Shown: positions 33,532 to 42,460 of the stretch, piece by piece
Layout of the letters: each line of letters opens with the position of its first letter
Numbering within the stretch: the first letter of the stretch is position 1
Source: Bog-473 sp963719485
GTDB lineage: Bacteria; Actinomycetota; Acidimicrobiia; Acidimicrobiales; RAAP-2
DNA: 64,000 nucleotides
Assembly: GCA_963719485.1 (NCBI GenBank)
Contig: OY970387.1
Location: forward strand, 1,178,001 to 1,242,000
Direction: 5' to 3'
Position numbers and translations under genes: made by a program
Notes under the pieces: model-generated
Told to the model about the DNA's origin: nothing
Databases searched by the model: none
The model's input: the letters and a program-made list of their open reading frames with translations, nothing else

Positions 33532-34367
33532 GCGGCAGGACCATACAGCCGCGCCATCTGCACCGTCGCCGCCACGTCGTGGACCCGCAGCATCCCGACG
33601 CCCGCCACCAGGGCGGCGGCCTCCGTGGCCAGTGACCCCTCGCCGCGCTCCGCCACCGGCGCCGGCTCGGACGACCCCGGCTCCGCCGCCAGCACCCCGA
33701 GAAAGCGCTTGCGGCTCGTCCCCACCGTCACCCCGGCGCAACCGGCGCCTGCGGCCGCCTCCACCAGGGCCGGCAGGTGCCGCAGCAGGGACAGGTTGTG
33801 CGCCGGGGTCTTGCCGAACCCGATGCCCGGGTCCACCCAGACCTCGTCCACCCCGGCCGCCAGGGCCCGCCGGGCCCGCTCGAGCACGTACGCGCGCACC
33901 TCATCGACCACGGCCTCGTAGCGGGGGTTCTCCTGCATGGTGCGCGGCCGCCCCTGCATGTGCATGGCGACCCAACCGGCACCGGTCGCGGCCGCCACCT
34001 CCCACAGAGAGGCCGAGATGTCGTTCACGAGGCTCGCTCCCGCCTCCACCGCCGCGGCCGCCACCTCGGGCTTGACCGTGTCCACCGACACGCGCACGCC
34101 GCGCCCGACGCCGCGAGCGGCGTCGGCGAGGGCCGCGACCACCGGCAGCACGCGCGCCAGCTCGACGTCGACGGGTACGGGCTCGGCGCCGGGTCGCGAC
34201 GACTCCCCGCCCACGTCGATCACGTCGGCGCCGGCGGACATCATGTCGAGGCCCTTGGCCACGGCCGCGTCGGGGGTGACGTAGAGGCCCCCGTCGGAGA
34301 AGGAGTCCGGCGTGACGTTGAGGACCCCCATCACGAGCGGACGCCCGGAAGCGGGGGGCGGCCCCAC
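33528..34367 (-). CDS. folP: Dihydropteroate synthase
   Basis: A 279-residue TIM-barrel enzyme joining the pterin pyrophosphate with p-aminobenzoate. Motifs are LVMGVLNVTPDSFSDGG, AGADVIDVGGESSRPGA, VSVDTVKPEVAAAAVEAGASLVNDIS, MHMQGRPRTMQENPRY, WVDPGIGFGKTPAHNL and VTVGTSRKRFLG, with GMLRVHDVAATVQMARL at the end. GTG 34367 lies a few bases after the folE stop; an upstream frame with no family match is ignored. Confidence 0.95.
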   Translation of the reverse strand: MGPPPASGRPLVMGVLNVTPDSFSDGGLYVTPDAAVAKGLDMMSAGADVIDVGGESSRPGAEPVPVDVELARVLPVVAALADAARGVGRGVRVSVDTVKPEVAAAAVEAGASLVNDISASLWEVAAATGAGWVAMHMQGRPRTMQENPRYEAVVDEVRAYVLERARRALAAGVDEVWVDPGIGFGKTPAHNLSLLRHLPALVEAAAGAGCAGVTVGTSRKRFLGVLAAEPGSSEPAPVAERGEGSLATEAAALVAGVGMLRVHDVAATVQMARLYGPAA

Positions 34368-34372
34368 CGCCG

Positions 34373-34941
34373 TCAGTGCCCCCGGATGAACTGCATGGCC
34401 TCCGCCCGGGTCGCGACGTCGGAGCGGAACAGGCCGCGCACCGACGAGGTCACCGTGACCGTGCCCGGCTTCTTGACCCCCCGCATCGACATGCACAGGT
34501 GTTCTGCCTCGAGGACGACCAACACGCCGCGGGGGACAGGACGGAGGCGATGGCGTCGGCGATCTGCGTCGTCATCCGCTCCTGCACCTGCAACCGCCGG
34601 GCGTAGCCGTCGACCAACCGGGCCAGCTTGGACAGGCCGGTGATGCGGCCGTCCTCGGCCGGGATGTAGGCGACGTGGGCCTTGCCGAGGAAGGGCACGA
34701 GGTGGTGCTCGCACAGCGAGGCGAACGGGATGTCGCGCACCATCACCATCTCGTCGTGCTCCGCCGCGAAGGTGACCTCCAGGTGGCGGGCGGGGTCGTC
34801 GTGCAGGCCGGAGAAGAGCTCCTCGTACATGGAGGCCACGCGGTCGGGCGTGGCCAGCAGGCCGTCCCGGTCGGGATCCTCCCCGATGGCGATGAGCAGT
34901 TCGGACACGGCCGCCTGCACCCGTTTGACGTCGACACTCAC
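34373..34941 (-). CDS. folE: GTP cyclohydrolase I, frameshifted
   Basis: The enzyme that opens folate synthesis from GTP. Zinc-ligand and catalytic segments are visible: IPFASLCEHHLVPFLGKAHVAYIPA, ITGLSKLARLVDGYARRLQVQERMT and, in the next frame, VLVVLEAEHLCMSMRGVKKPGTVTVTSSVRG. The frame breaks at the five-G run 34531-34535 (C run on the coding strand); adding one base restores SPRGVLVVLEAEH and a 189-residue protein ending AMQFIRGH. The break is in a homopolymer, so a base-calling error is likely. Its start overlaps the tilS-hpt stop. Confidence 0.88.
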
Positions 34942-36437
34942 TGTTCTGCTCCCTTGTAGCGGTGGACCCCGCGCAGGTTCCGGTAGCGCTCGGCCACGTC
35001 GAGGCCGTAGCCCACCACGAACTCGGGGGGGATGGTGAAGCCTATGTAGCGCAGGTCGAGGTCCACCCGCTGTTCCCCCTCCTTCACCAACAGCGCGCAG
35101 ATCTCCACGCTCTTGGGCTGGCGGGCCGTGAGGTACCGCCGGAGGTAATTCAACGTCAGGCCGCTGTCGATGATGTCCTCCACGACGAGCACGTGACGGT
35201 CGGCGAGCTCCGAGTCGAGGTCCTTGACGATCCGCACCACACCCGACGTCTTCGTGGCGCTGCCGTAGGAGGACACGGCCATGAAGTCGACATCGACCGG
35301 CAGGGCGATCGCCCGGCAGAGGTCGCTCATGAAGAGCATGGCGCCCTTGAGCACCGCCACGAGGAGCGGCGGCTCGTCGGCGTAGTCCCGGGTGATCTCC
35401 GCCCCGAGCTCGGCGACCCGGAGCGCCAGGCGATCGGCATCGACCAGCACCGGCCCGACGTCGGGGACAGCCCAGGACGGGACGCCCGCTCCGGACTCGT
35501 CGAGGGTCACCGGGGTGACACTACCGGAGCCTCGTCCCGGCTCGACCCGGAGCCGCCCACCCGTCCGGCGCACCCGGAGGCCCCCCGCCAGCTCGGTCCC
35601 GACGGCCGCCCCCGTGGCGACGGCCAGGGTGCGATCCACCTCGGCCAGCGACGCCGGGTGCTCGCCGCCGGCCGCCTCGCGCAACCAGCGCCGGACGGCC
35701 CGCCGGGCCAGAACCCGGTCGGCCTGCGCCACCGCCCGGGCGTCGGTGGGGTCGGGCAGCACCTGGGCGGACAGCGCGTCGAGCAGCACGACCTCAGCGC
35801 GCAGCACGCCGGCCTGGCGCGCCAACAAGGGCACGGGATCGCGACCGGCCACCTGTGCGCAGAGCGGGAGCAGCTCGTGGCGGACCCGGTTCCGGACGAA
35901 CGCGGGGTCGGTGTTGCTCTCGTCGCACACCGGCGCCACGCCGACGGCGGCACACAGCGCGTGGGTCTCACTCCGCCGCAGGGCCAGGAGCGGATGCCGC
36001 CCGCCCGGCTCCATGCCCGCCAGACCGTCGGCCCCGGCCCCGCGCAGCAGGTTGATCAGGATCGTCTCCGCCTGGTCGTCCATGGTGTGCCCGGTGGCCA
36101 CGTCCGGCGGCAGCACGGCGAAGCGGGCCGCCCGCGCGCGGGCTTCGAGATTGGACCCCGGGCCAACCGACACGCGGTGATTCTCGAAGCGTGCGCCGAA
36201 CCGGGCCGCCGCGTCCCGCACCACCTCGGCCTCGGCCGGCGAGCCGGCACGCAGGCCGTGGTCGACGTGGATCGCGGTGACCTCGCACCCCGCCGCGGTG
36301 GCCAGGACGAGCAGCGCCAGGGAGTCGGCACCCCCCGAGACGGCACAGGCCAGCGGCGCGCCCGCAGGCGGGAAGGTGCACCGGCTCAGCAGGTCGGCGA
36401 CGAGAGTGGGAGGAAGGGCGGGGCCTTCCTCAGCCAC
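34938..36437 (-). CDS. tilS/hpt: TilS-HPRT fusion: tRNA-Ile lysidine synthetase and hypoxanthine phosphoribosyltransferase
   Basis: One continuous 499-residue frame. Residues 1-325 are TilS: the PP-loop SGGADSLALL at 34-43, IHVDHGLRAGS, ATGHTMDDQAETILINLLRGAGADGL and FVRNRVRHELLP; it modifies C34 of tRNA-Ile to lysidine. Residues from about 328 are HPRT: RVAELGAEITRDYADEPPLLVAVLKGAMLFMSDL, and the PRPP loop VVEDIIDSGLTL at about 418-429; it salvages purines. No stop or ribosome site separates them. In M. tuberculosis they are two adjacent genes. A fused form is known in Listeria and some others. GTG 36437 overlaps the DUF2342 stop by eight bases. Confidence 0.9.
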   Translation of the reverse strand: MAEEGPALPPTLVADLLSRCTFPPAGAPLACAVSGGADSLALLVLATAAGCEVTAIHVDHGLRAGSPAEAEVVRDAAARFGARFENHRVSVGPGSNLEARARAARFAVLPPDVATGHTMDDQAETILINLLRGAGADGLAGMEPGGRHPLLALRRSETHALCAAVGVAPVCDESNTDPAFVRNRVRHELLPLCAQVAGRDPVPLLARQAGVLRAEVVLLDALSAQVLPDPTDARAVAQADRVLARRAVRRWLREAAGGEHPASLAEVDRTLAVATGAAVGTELAGGLRVRRTGGRLRVEPGRGSGSVTPVTLDESGAGVPSWAVPDVGPVLVDADRLALRVAELGAEITRDYADEPPLLVAVLKGAMLFMSDLCRAIALPVDVDFMAVSSYGSATKTSGVVRIVKDLDSELADRHVLVVEDIIDSGLTLNYLRRYLTARQPKSVEICALLVKEGEQRVDLDLRYIGFTIPPEFVVGYGLDVAERYRNLRGVHRYKGAEQ

Positions 36438-37485
36438 CGGCTCGGGCCACCCAGGCCGCCGGCTCGCGGATCTCCTGCAGGGTGGGCAGCCACTCGGGCC
36501 CCTCCCACACGCGGGCGAGCAGCGCCGGCCCGCCGGTGGCCTCCACCGACTCGACAAAGCGCTCGCCCTCGGCGTACTGGCGCATCTTGGCGTCGAGGCC
36601 GAGCAACTTCGACATCAGCCTGGTCAGGCCCCGCGCCTGGGTCCGCCGCTCGTGCAGCACCTGGGAGAAGTGCGCGGCCCCCGGGACCTCGGCGGCGCCC
36701 GCCCGGTCCATCGTCACGTCGCCGTGGCCCTCGAGCAGGCTCATCATCCCCGAGATCTTCGACAGGGCGAGCCGCTGCTCGGGGGTGGCCAGCATGCCGA
36801 CCACGCCCCCCTCCCGAGTCGGGTTGCGCCCGGCCCGCAACTCCTCGGCGGCGCGGCGCACCATTTCGGCCAACCCCGCCGGGTCGCCCGAGAGCGGCCC
36901 GAGCAGCTCGGTGACCAGTCCGATGAAGTGGTCGCGCAACCAGGGCACCGCGGTGAACTGGAGCCGGTGGGTCACTTCGTGCAGCGCGAGCCAGAGACGG
37001 AACTCGTTGGGCTCGAACCCGTACTGCGTCTCCACCGCGACGATGTTGGGGCCCACGTAGGAGACCAGGTCCTGGTCCTCGGGCGCTTCGTCGTTGATCA
37101 GCAGGTCGTACTGGCCGAGCACCCGTGTCGCCATGTAGGCGAGCATCAGGCCGAGCTGCGTGCCCGCGACGGCGCGGCCCACGACGAGGGACGGGCCTCC
37201 GAGCAGCTTGGCCCCGCGCTTGCGCTGCAGCTCCAGCATGGCGGGACCGACGAGGCGCTCCACGGAGCGCACGTTGGCGGCGGCCCAGCTGGCGCGGTCG
37301 GTCACCTTGGCCCGCGCCGAGCCGTGGGCCGAGTGCAGGCCGGTGGCCTCGCTCACCAGCGTCTCGGCCCGCGCCGTCAGGTCGTCGAACTGCCCCTGCA
37401 GATCACGGGAGCGATAGGTCGCCGGAGCGGGCTTGAGAATGAGGGCGCCCGTCGCGACGCGCTGGGCCAGCGCCCAGTCCACCAT
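36430..37485 (-). CDS. DUF2342 zincin-like metallopeptidase
   Basis: A 351-residue actinobacterial protein annotated elsewhere as a zinc-dependent metalloprotease or coenzyme-F420-associated protein. The zinc motif HEVTH is at residues 169-173 (LWLALHEVTHRLQF), with a downstream EGHGDVTMD that can supply the third ligand. It begins MVDWALAQRVATGALILKPAPATY. The neighbour arrangement with tilS and hpt is the conserved actinobacterial one (Rv3626c-like). Its true role is unproven. Start ATG 37485 lies 49 bases after the rsrA stop. Confidence 0.85.
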   Translation of the reverse strand: MVDWALAQRVATGALILKPAPATYRSRDLQGQFDDLTARAETLVSEATGLHSAHGSARAKVTDRASWAAANVRSVERLVGPAMLELQRKRGAKLLGGPSLVVGRAVAGTQLGLMLAYMATRVLGQYDLLINDEAPEDQDLVSYVGPNIVAVETQYGFEPNEFRLWLALHEVTHRLQFTAVPWLRDHFIGLVTELLGPLSGDPAGLAEMVRRAAEELRAGRNPTREGGVVGMLATPEQRLALSKISGMMSLLEGHGDVTMDRAGAAEVPGAAHFSQVLHERRTQARGLTRLMSKLLGLDAKMRQYAEGERFVESVEATGGPALLARVWEGPEWLPTLQEIREPAAWVARAGG

Positions 37486-37534
37486 GGCCGGAGTGTCGAT
37501 GACGGGGTCGGGGTCCGGGACCGCCGGCGAGAGA

Positions 37535-37855
37535 TCAGTGCTCGCCGTGGTGCTGCCGGCTTTCTTCGTCGATGGCCTCGGCGACGCGGCGGATGAGGCT
37601 GTCGGGCACCCGGTCCTTGCAGCGGTTCGCGATGACCCTGCGCAATTCGGCTTCGAAGTCCGCCGCGCCGTGGCACGGCCCGCACCAGTCGAGGTGCACA
37701 CGGATCTCTTCGCGGCGCTCCTCGGTCAGCTCGCCATCGAGATAGTGGTACAGCTCGTGCACCGCTTCTTCGCAGTCGACGGACGGCCCGAAGAGTGCTT
37801 CGGCGCCCATCGGCCCGCTCTCGGTGTCCTGACTCTTGCCCACGTTCTCGCTCAT
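37535..37855 (-). CDS. rsrA: Zinc-binding anti-sigma factor, RsrA type
   Basis: A 106-residue ZAS-family anti-sigma factor. It has a His-x3-Cys-x2-Cys zinc motif (VHLDWCGPC, H54, C58, C61) with an earlier Cys28 (SVDCEEAVHEL) as the fourth ligand. In actinobacteria this protein holds SigR until oxidation of the Cys residues releases it. ATG 37855 overlaps the sigR stop by four bases, so the pair is co-expressed and auto-regulated in the usual way. Confidence 0.9.
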   Translation of the reverse strand: MSENVGKSQDTESGPMGAEALFGPSVDCEEAVHELYHYLDGELTEERREEIRVHLDWCGPCHGAADFEAELRRVIANRCKDRVPDSLIRRVAEAIDEESRQHHGEH

Positions 37856-38436
37856 TCCGTCGACCCCCCAGGCACGCTACCCACAAGTCCGCGCGCTTCA
37901 GCCACATCGTGCAACGCCTTTTGGAGGGCTCTTCTTCCCCGGTGGATCCTGCTCATGACCGTCCCGATGGGGACTTCGGTGATCTCGGAGATCTCCTTGT
38001 AGCTGAATCCCTCGACGTCGGCCAGGAGCACGGCCATGCGGAACGCCTCGGGCAGCGCCTCGAGCGCAGCCTTCACGTCCTCGTCCGTGAAGCGCTCGAG
38101 CGCCTCGTCCTCGGCCGAACGCCCCGGATCGCTGCCGCCCGAGCCGGCGAGCCGCTTGTAGAGATAGAGGTCCTCGACGTCCTCGACGTCGGCCACCTCC
38201 GGGCGCCGCTGCGCCGCCCGGTAGTTGTTGATGTAGGTGTTGGTGAGGATCCGGTACAGCCAGGCGCGGAGGTTGGTCCCCTCGGTGAACGAGCCGTAGG
38301 AGCGGTACGCCTTGAGATAGGTCTCCTGCACCAGGTCCTCGGCGTCGGCCCGGTTGCGGGTCATGCGGAGCGCGGCCGAGTACAGCCCGGGCATGAATTC
38401 CATGGCGACGTCGGTGAAGGTCGCCTGGTCTGCCAT
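37852..38436 (-). CDS. sigR: ECF sigma factor, SigR/SigH type
   Basis: A 194-residue ECF sigma factor. Region 2 is FMPGLYSAALRMTRNRADAEDLVQETYLKAYRSYGSFTEGTNLRAWLYRILTNTYINNYR, and region 4 is ALEALPEAFRMAVLLADVEGFSYKEISEITEVPIGTVMSRIHRGRRALQKAL. It closely matches the thiol-oxidative-stress sigma factor of Streptomyces and mycobacteria. The divergent cyp142 start is only 42 bases away, so their promoters are intertwined. Confidence 0.92.
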   Translation of the reverse strand: MADQATFTDVAMEFMPGLYSAALRMTRNRADAEDLVQETYLKAYRSYGSFTEGTNLRAWLYRILTNTYINNYRAAQRRPEVADVEDVEDLYLYKRLAGSGGSDPGRSAEDEALERFTDEDVKAALEALPEAFRMAVLLADVEGFSYKEISEITEVPIGTVMSRIHRGRRALQKALHDVAEARGLVGSVPGGSTE

Positions 38437-38478
38437 GGAACAACCCTACCCACAGCACCCGGGGATATCGTCTCGGCC

Positions 38479-39699
38479 GTGACCACTGCACCGGAGGGCC
38501 TCGGCATCGACCTGATGAGCGGCGTGTTCTTCGGCCGTGAGCCCCACGACGCCTACGCCTGGATGCGGGCCAACGCCCCCGTCTACTACGACGAGCCCAA
38601 CGACCTGTGGGGCGTGGCCAGCTACGCCGCCGTCAAGGCGGCCTCCGTCGACACCGAGTCCTTCTCCAACGCCGGGGGCATCCGGCCCAAGTCCCCACCG
38701 ATCCCGATGATGATCGACTTCGACGCGCCGGAGCACGTCCGCCGGCGGCGGCTCGTCTCCGAGGGCTTCACCCCCAAGCGGGTGCGTGCCATGGAGGACA
38801 AGCTCCGGATGGTCTGCGACGCCATCATCGACAAGGTCTGTGCAGAGGGCCGCTGCGACTTCGTGCGGGACATCGCGGCGCCGCTGCCGCTCATCATGAT
38901 CGGCGACATGCTCGGGGTGGCACCCGACGACCGCGACGACCTGTTGCGCTGGTCCGACGACATGCTCAAGAGCCAGGGTTCCCCGGACCCCGACGCGATG
39001 ACGAACGCGATGCACGCGTTCATCGAGTACTCCGAGTACATCCATCCCGTCTTCGACGATCGCCGGGCCAGCGGCAACCGGGACGACCTCGTCGGGGTCC
39101 TGTGCCATGCCGAGATCGACGGCGACTCGCTCGACGACGATTCGCTCGTCCACGAGACGCTGCTCATCCTGATCGGCGGCGACGAGACGACCCGTCATGT
39201 CATCAGCGGCGGCGTGGAGGAGCTGCTCGCCCACCCGGATCAGGTGGCGCAGCTGGCGGCCGACCCCGCCGGGTTGATGCCGGGCGCGGTCGAGGAGATG
39301 CTGCGCTGGGTCTCGCCGATCAAGAACATGGCCCGGGTGGCCACCCGCGACGTCGAGCTGGCCGGGGCCCAGATCCGGGCCGGTCAGGAGCTCCTCCTCC
39401 TGTATCCGTCGGCCAACCGCGACGAGGCCGTGTTCGAGCACGCGGACACCTTCGACATCACCCGCAGCCCGAACCCGCATCTGGCCTTCGGCTTCGGCGC
39501 CCACTTCTGCCTGGGCAACCAGCTGGCCCGCCTGGAGCTCCGGGTGATGGTCGAACGGCTGCTGGCCCGACTGCCCGATCTCCGGCTGGCCACCGAGCGC
39601 AGCGCGCTGCCACGACGGCAGGCCAACTTCATCTCCGGGATCGAAGAGATGCCGGTGGCCTTCACGCCGAGCGCACCCGTCGGCGTCGGACCCGTCTGA
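38479..39699 (+). CDS. cyp142: Cytochrome P450, CYP142-like steroid monooxygenase
   Basis: A 406-residue P450. I-helix oxygen-binding motif GGDETTRH (about 233-240), K-helix EEMLRW, and heme loop FGFGAHFCLGNQLARLE with the axial Cys at about 344. Long stretches match my recollection of mycobacterial CYP142, e.g. MIDFDAPEHVRRRRLVSEGF, CDFVRDIAAPLPLIMIGDMLGV and ETLLILIGGDETTRHVISGG. CYP142 hydroxylates and oxidises the terminal side-chain carbon of cholesterol or cholestenone. Chain start GTG 38479 is used. It overlaps the SDR gene by one base. Confidence 0.9.
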   Translation: MTTAPEGLGIDLMSGVFFGREPHDAYAWMRANAPVYYDEPNDLWGVASYAAVKAASVDTESFSNAGGIRPKSPPIPMMIDFDAPEHVRRRRLVSEGFTPKRVRAMEDKLRMVCDAIIDKVCAEGRCDFVRDIAAPLPLIMIGDMLGVAPDDRDDLLRWSDDMLKSQGSPDPDAMTNAMHAFIEYSEYIHPVFDDRRASGNRDDLVGVLCHAEIDGDSLDDDSLVHETLLILIGGDETTRHVISGGVEELLAHPDQVAQLAADPAGLMPGAVEEMLRWVSPIKNMARVATRDVELAGAQIRAGQELLLLYPSANRDEAVFEHADTFDITRSPNPHLAFGFGAHFCLGNQLARLELRVMVERLLARLPDLRLATERSALPRRQANFISGIEEMPVAFTPSAPVGVGPV

Positions 39700-40523
39700 T
39701 GCCCGACGCGGACAGCGCGCCGGGCCCGGTCGGCATCGCCGGCTGGTCCGTCCTCGTCACCGGCGGCGGGAGCGGCATCGGGCTCGCCGCCGCGGAGCGG
39801 TTCGCCGCCGAGGGCGCCCACGTCACGATCTGCGGGCGTACCGAGCAGAAGCTGCGCGACGCGACCTCTCGCATCGCCGCGGCGGCGACCGGCGGCGCCA
39901 CCGCGCGCTACGTCGTCGCCGACGTCACCGTCGAGGAGCAGGTCGCCACCGCCGTGGCGGCGACCGGGGAGGCCACGGGCCGCATCGACGGCCTGTTCGC
40001 CTGCGCGGGCGGCTCGCTGCACCTCGGCTCGGTGCTCACCGCCGACGTGGACGCGGTGCGGGCCACCATCGACCTCAACCTGATGGGCTCGGTCATCTGC
40101 GTGAAGCAGGGCGCCGCCGCCATGCAGGCCCAGGGCGGTCCCGGCTCCATCGTCCTCATGTCCTCGGGCGCCGGGCGCTTCCCGCACCCACACCTGTGGG
40201 CCTACGGCGTGGCGAAGGCGGGCATCTGCTTCCTCACCGAGACCGCGGCCGAGGAGCTCGGCGGGGTTGGGATCCGGGTCAACGCGGTGGCGCCCGGGAT
40301 CATCGCCGACGAGCTCATGGCCTTCATCACCGCCGGCGGCCCCCTACTGGACGACTACCTGGCGCAGATGCCGCTCGGCCGCGTCGGCACCGTCGAGGAC
40401 GTGGCCGGTGCCGTGCGCTACCTGATCGGGCCGGAGTCCTCCTTCGTCACCGGGGAGACCCTGGGCGTCGACGGCGGCCACCACCTGCGGCGCGGCGCGG
40501 ACTACTCGCTGCTGTTCGGCTGA
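39699..40523 (+). CDS. Short-chain dehydrogenase/reductase
   Basis: A 274-residue NAD(P)-dependent oxidoreductase. It has the Rossmann motif VLVTGGGSGIGLAAAERF, the CAGGS form of the NNAG motif, a serine in VLMSSGAG, and the catalytic YGVAK. GIRVNAVAPG and GAVRYLIGPESSFVTGETLGVDGGH complete the classical SDR pattern. ATG 39699 overlaps the P450 stop by one base (TGATG), so both are co-translated, fitting a joint role in sterol or lipid oxidation; the substrate is unknown. Confidence 0.9.
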   Translation: MPDADSAPGPVGIAGWSVLVTGGGSGIGLAAAERFAAEGAHVTICGRTEQKLRDATSRIAAAATGGATARYVVADVTVEEQVATAVAATGEATGRIDGLFACAGGSLHLGSVLTADVDAVRATIDLNLMGSVICVKQGAAAMQAQGGPGSIVLMSSGAGRFPHPHLWAYGVAKAGICFLTETAAEELGGVGIRVNAVAPGIIADELMAFITAGGPLLDDYLAQMPLGRVGTVEDVAGAVRYLIGPESSFVTGETLGVDGGHHLRRGADYSLLFG

Positions 40524-40633
40524 GGAGCCGCTCCGCTCCAACCCGCTTCTCCGCACCCCCTTGCCCGGGACCCGGGTCTGTCGGGCCCAGGACGAGAGGT
40601 TCAGCGGGGCAGGGCAGGGGCGGGATGTTCCTG

Positions 40634-40663
40634 GGAACTCTCAACGAGTTCGTTGAGAGTTCC
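40634..40663. repeat. Perfect hairpin between SDR and znuA
   Basis: A 13-base inverted repeat (GGAACTCTCAACG and CGTTGAGAGTTCC) around a 4-base AGTT loop. It is long and AT-balanced, unlike a normal GC-rich terminator, and no T-run follows. It could be a bidirectional terminator for the cyp142-SDR pair or a regulator site. Confidence 0.75.
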
Positions 40664-40711
40664 GGGAACCCGCCTTTCGGTCCAGCAGGGCCCACAGTTG
40701 CCAGGCTTATC

Positions 40712-40733
40712 TAAAATGATTACCGTTACGGTT
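40712..40733 (+). promoter_or_regulatory. znuA promoter and candidate Zur box
   Basis: An AT-rich island just before the start: -10-like TAAAAT at 40712-40717, then a perfect palindrome ACCGT-T-ACGGT at 40721-40731. The stretch AATGATTACCGTTACGG resembles a degenerate actinobacterial Zur site (AATGATAATCATTATCATT type). With zur as the last gene of the same operon, zinc repression is the natural reading. No Shine-Dalgarno is seen, so the transcript may be nearly leaderless. Confidence 0.5.
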
Positions 40734-41644
40734 ATGAGCACCAAGCCCCTCTGCACGGCCCTGGCCGGCGCCGCATTGGCCGCGACCACCCTGGGCCTGG
40801 CCGGCGGCGCACCGGCCGCCGCCAGCACACCCGGCGTCGTGCACGTCGTCGCGGCGGAGAACTTCTGGGGCAACATCACGAGCCAGCTCGGTGGACGGGA
40901 CGTCGACGTCACCTCGCTCATCACGAATCCCAATGCTGACCCCCACCTCTTCGAGACGAACGCGGCCGATGCCGCCACGCTCGCCCAGGCCCAGGTCGTG
41001 ATTGAGAACGGCGCCGGTTACGACACCTGGATGAGCTCGCTGCTGGGCGCGGACAACGGGCACCCCCGCATCGTGAACGCGGCGACGGTGCTCCACGTCA
41101 CCGGCAGCGACCCCAACCCCCACCTCTGGTACGACATCCCCCGCGTGCCCACCGTGGCGGCCGCCATCACGGCCGCGCTCGTGAAGGCGGCGCCGCAGCA
41201 CGCCTCGACCTTCCGGGCCAACCTGGCCGCCTTCGACCGGTCCCTCGCCCCGCTCGACGCCACGCTGGCCACCATCAGGGCGCACTTCCACAACATGCCG
41301 GTCGCCTACACGGAGCGGGTTCCCGGCTACGCGCTGGCGGTCGCGCATCTCGACGTCAAGACACCGCCCGGCTTCGCCCGGTCGATCGAGGACGGCGTCG
41401 ACCCCGGCCCGGCGGACACGCTCGCCATGCAGCAGCTCCTCGACGACCATGACATCAACGTGCTGCTCTACAACGTGCAGACGGTGACGCCCGTCACCGC
41501 CCAGGTGCGCAACCTGGCCAGGCGGCACGGCATCCCCGTCGTCGGCGTCTCCGAGACCATGCCGGCCGGCGCCGCCAGCTACCAGCAGTGGCAGCAGTCG
41601 CAGCTCACGAAGCTGCTCCGCGCCCTCGAGTCGAGCCGCAACCC

Positions 41645-41648
<4 letters not shown>
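40734..41648 (+). CDS. znuA: Zinc ABC transporter substrate-binding protein
   Basis: A 304-residue cluster A-I binding protein with an exported start (signal helix LCTALAGAALAATTLGLAGGAPAAAS). Metal-ligand positions show as NADPHLFETN and DPNPHLWYDIPR (His), AYTERVPGYAL, and a final Asp in LLDDHDINVLLYN; the third ligand, often His, looks like Glu here. There is no lipobox Cys, so it may be periplasmic-like or surface-secreted. ATG 40734 is used over ATG 40716. It is overlapped by the ATPase gene (GTGA). Confidence 0.85.

Positions 41649-42459
<811 letters not shown>

Positions 42460-42460
<1 letters not shown>

Noticed and set aside
38479..40523. P450 plus SDR as part of a natural-product gene cluster
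   Set aside because: No synthase or carrier gene lies nearby, and the P450 matches a catabolic steroid family.
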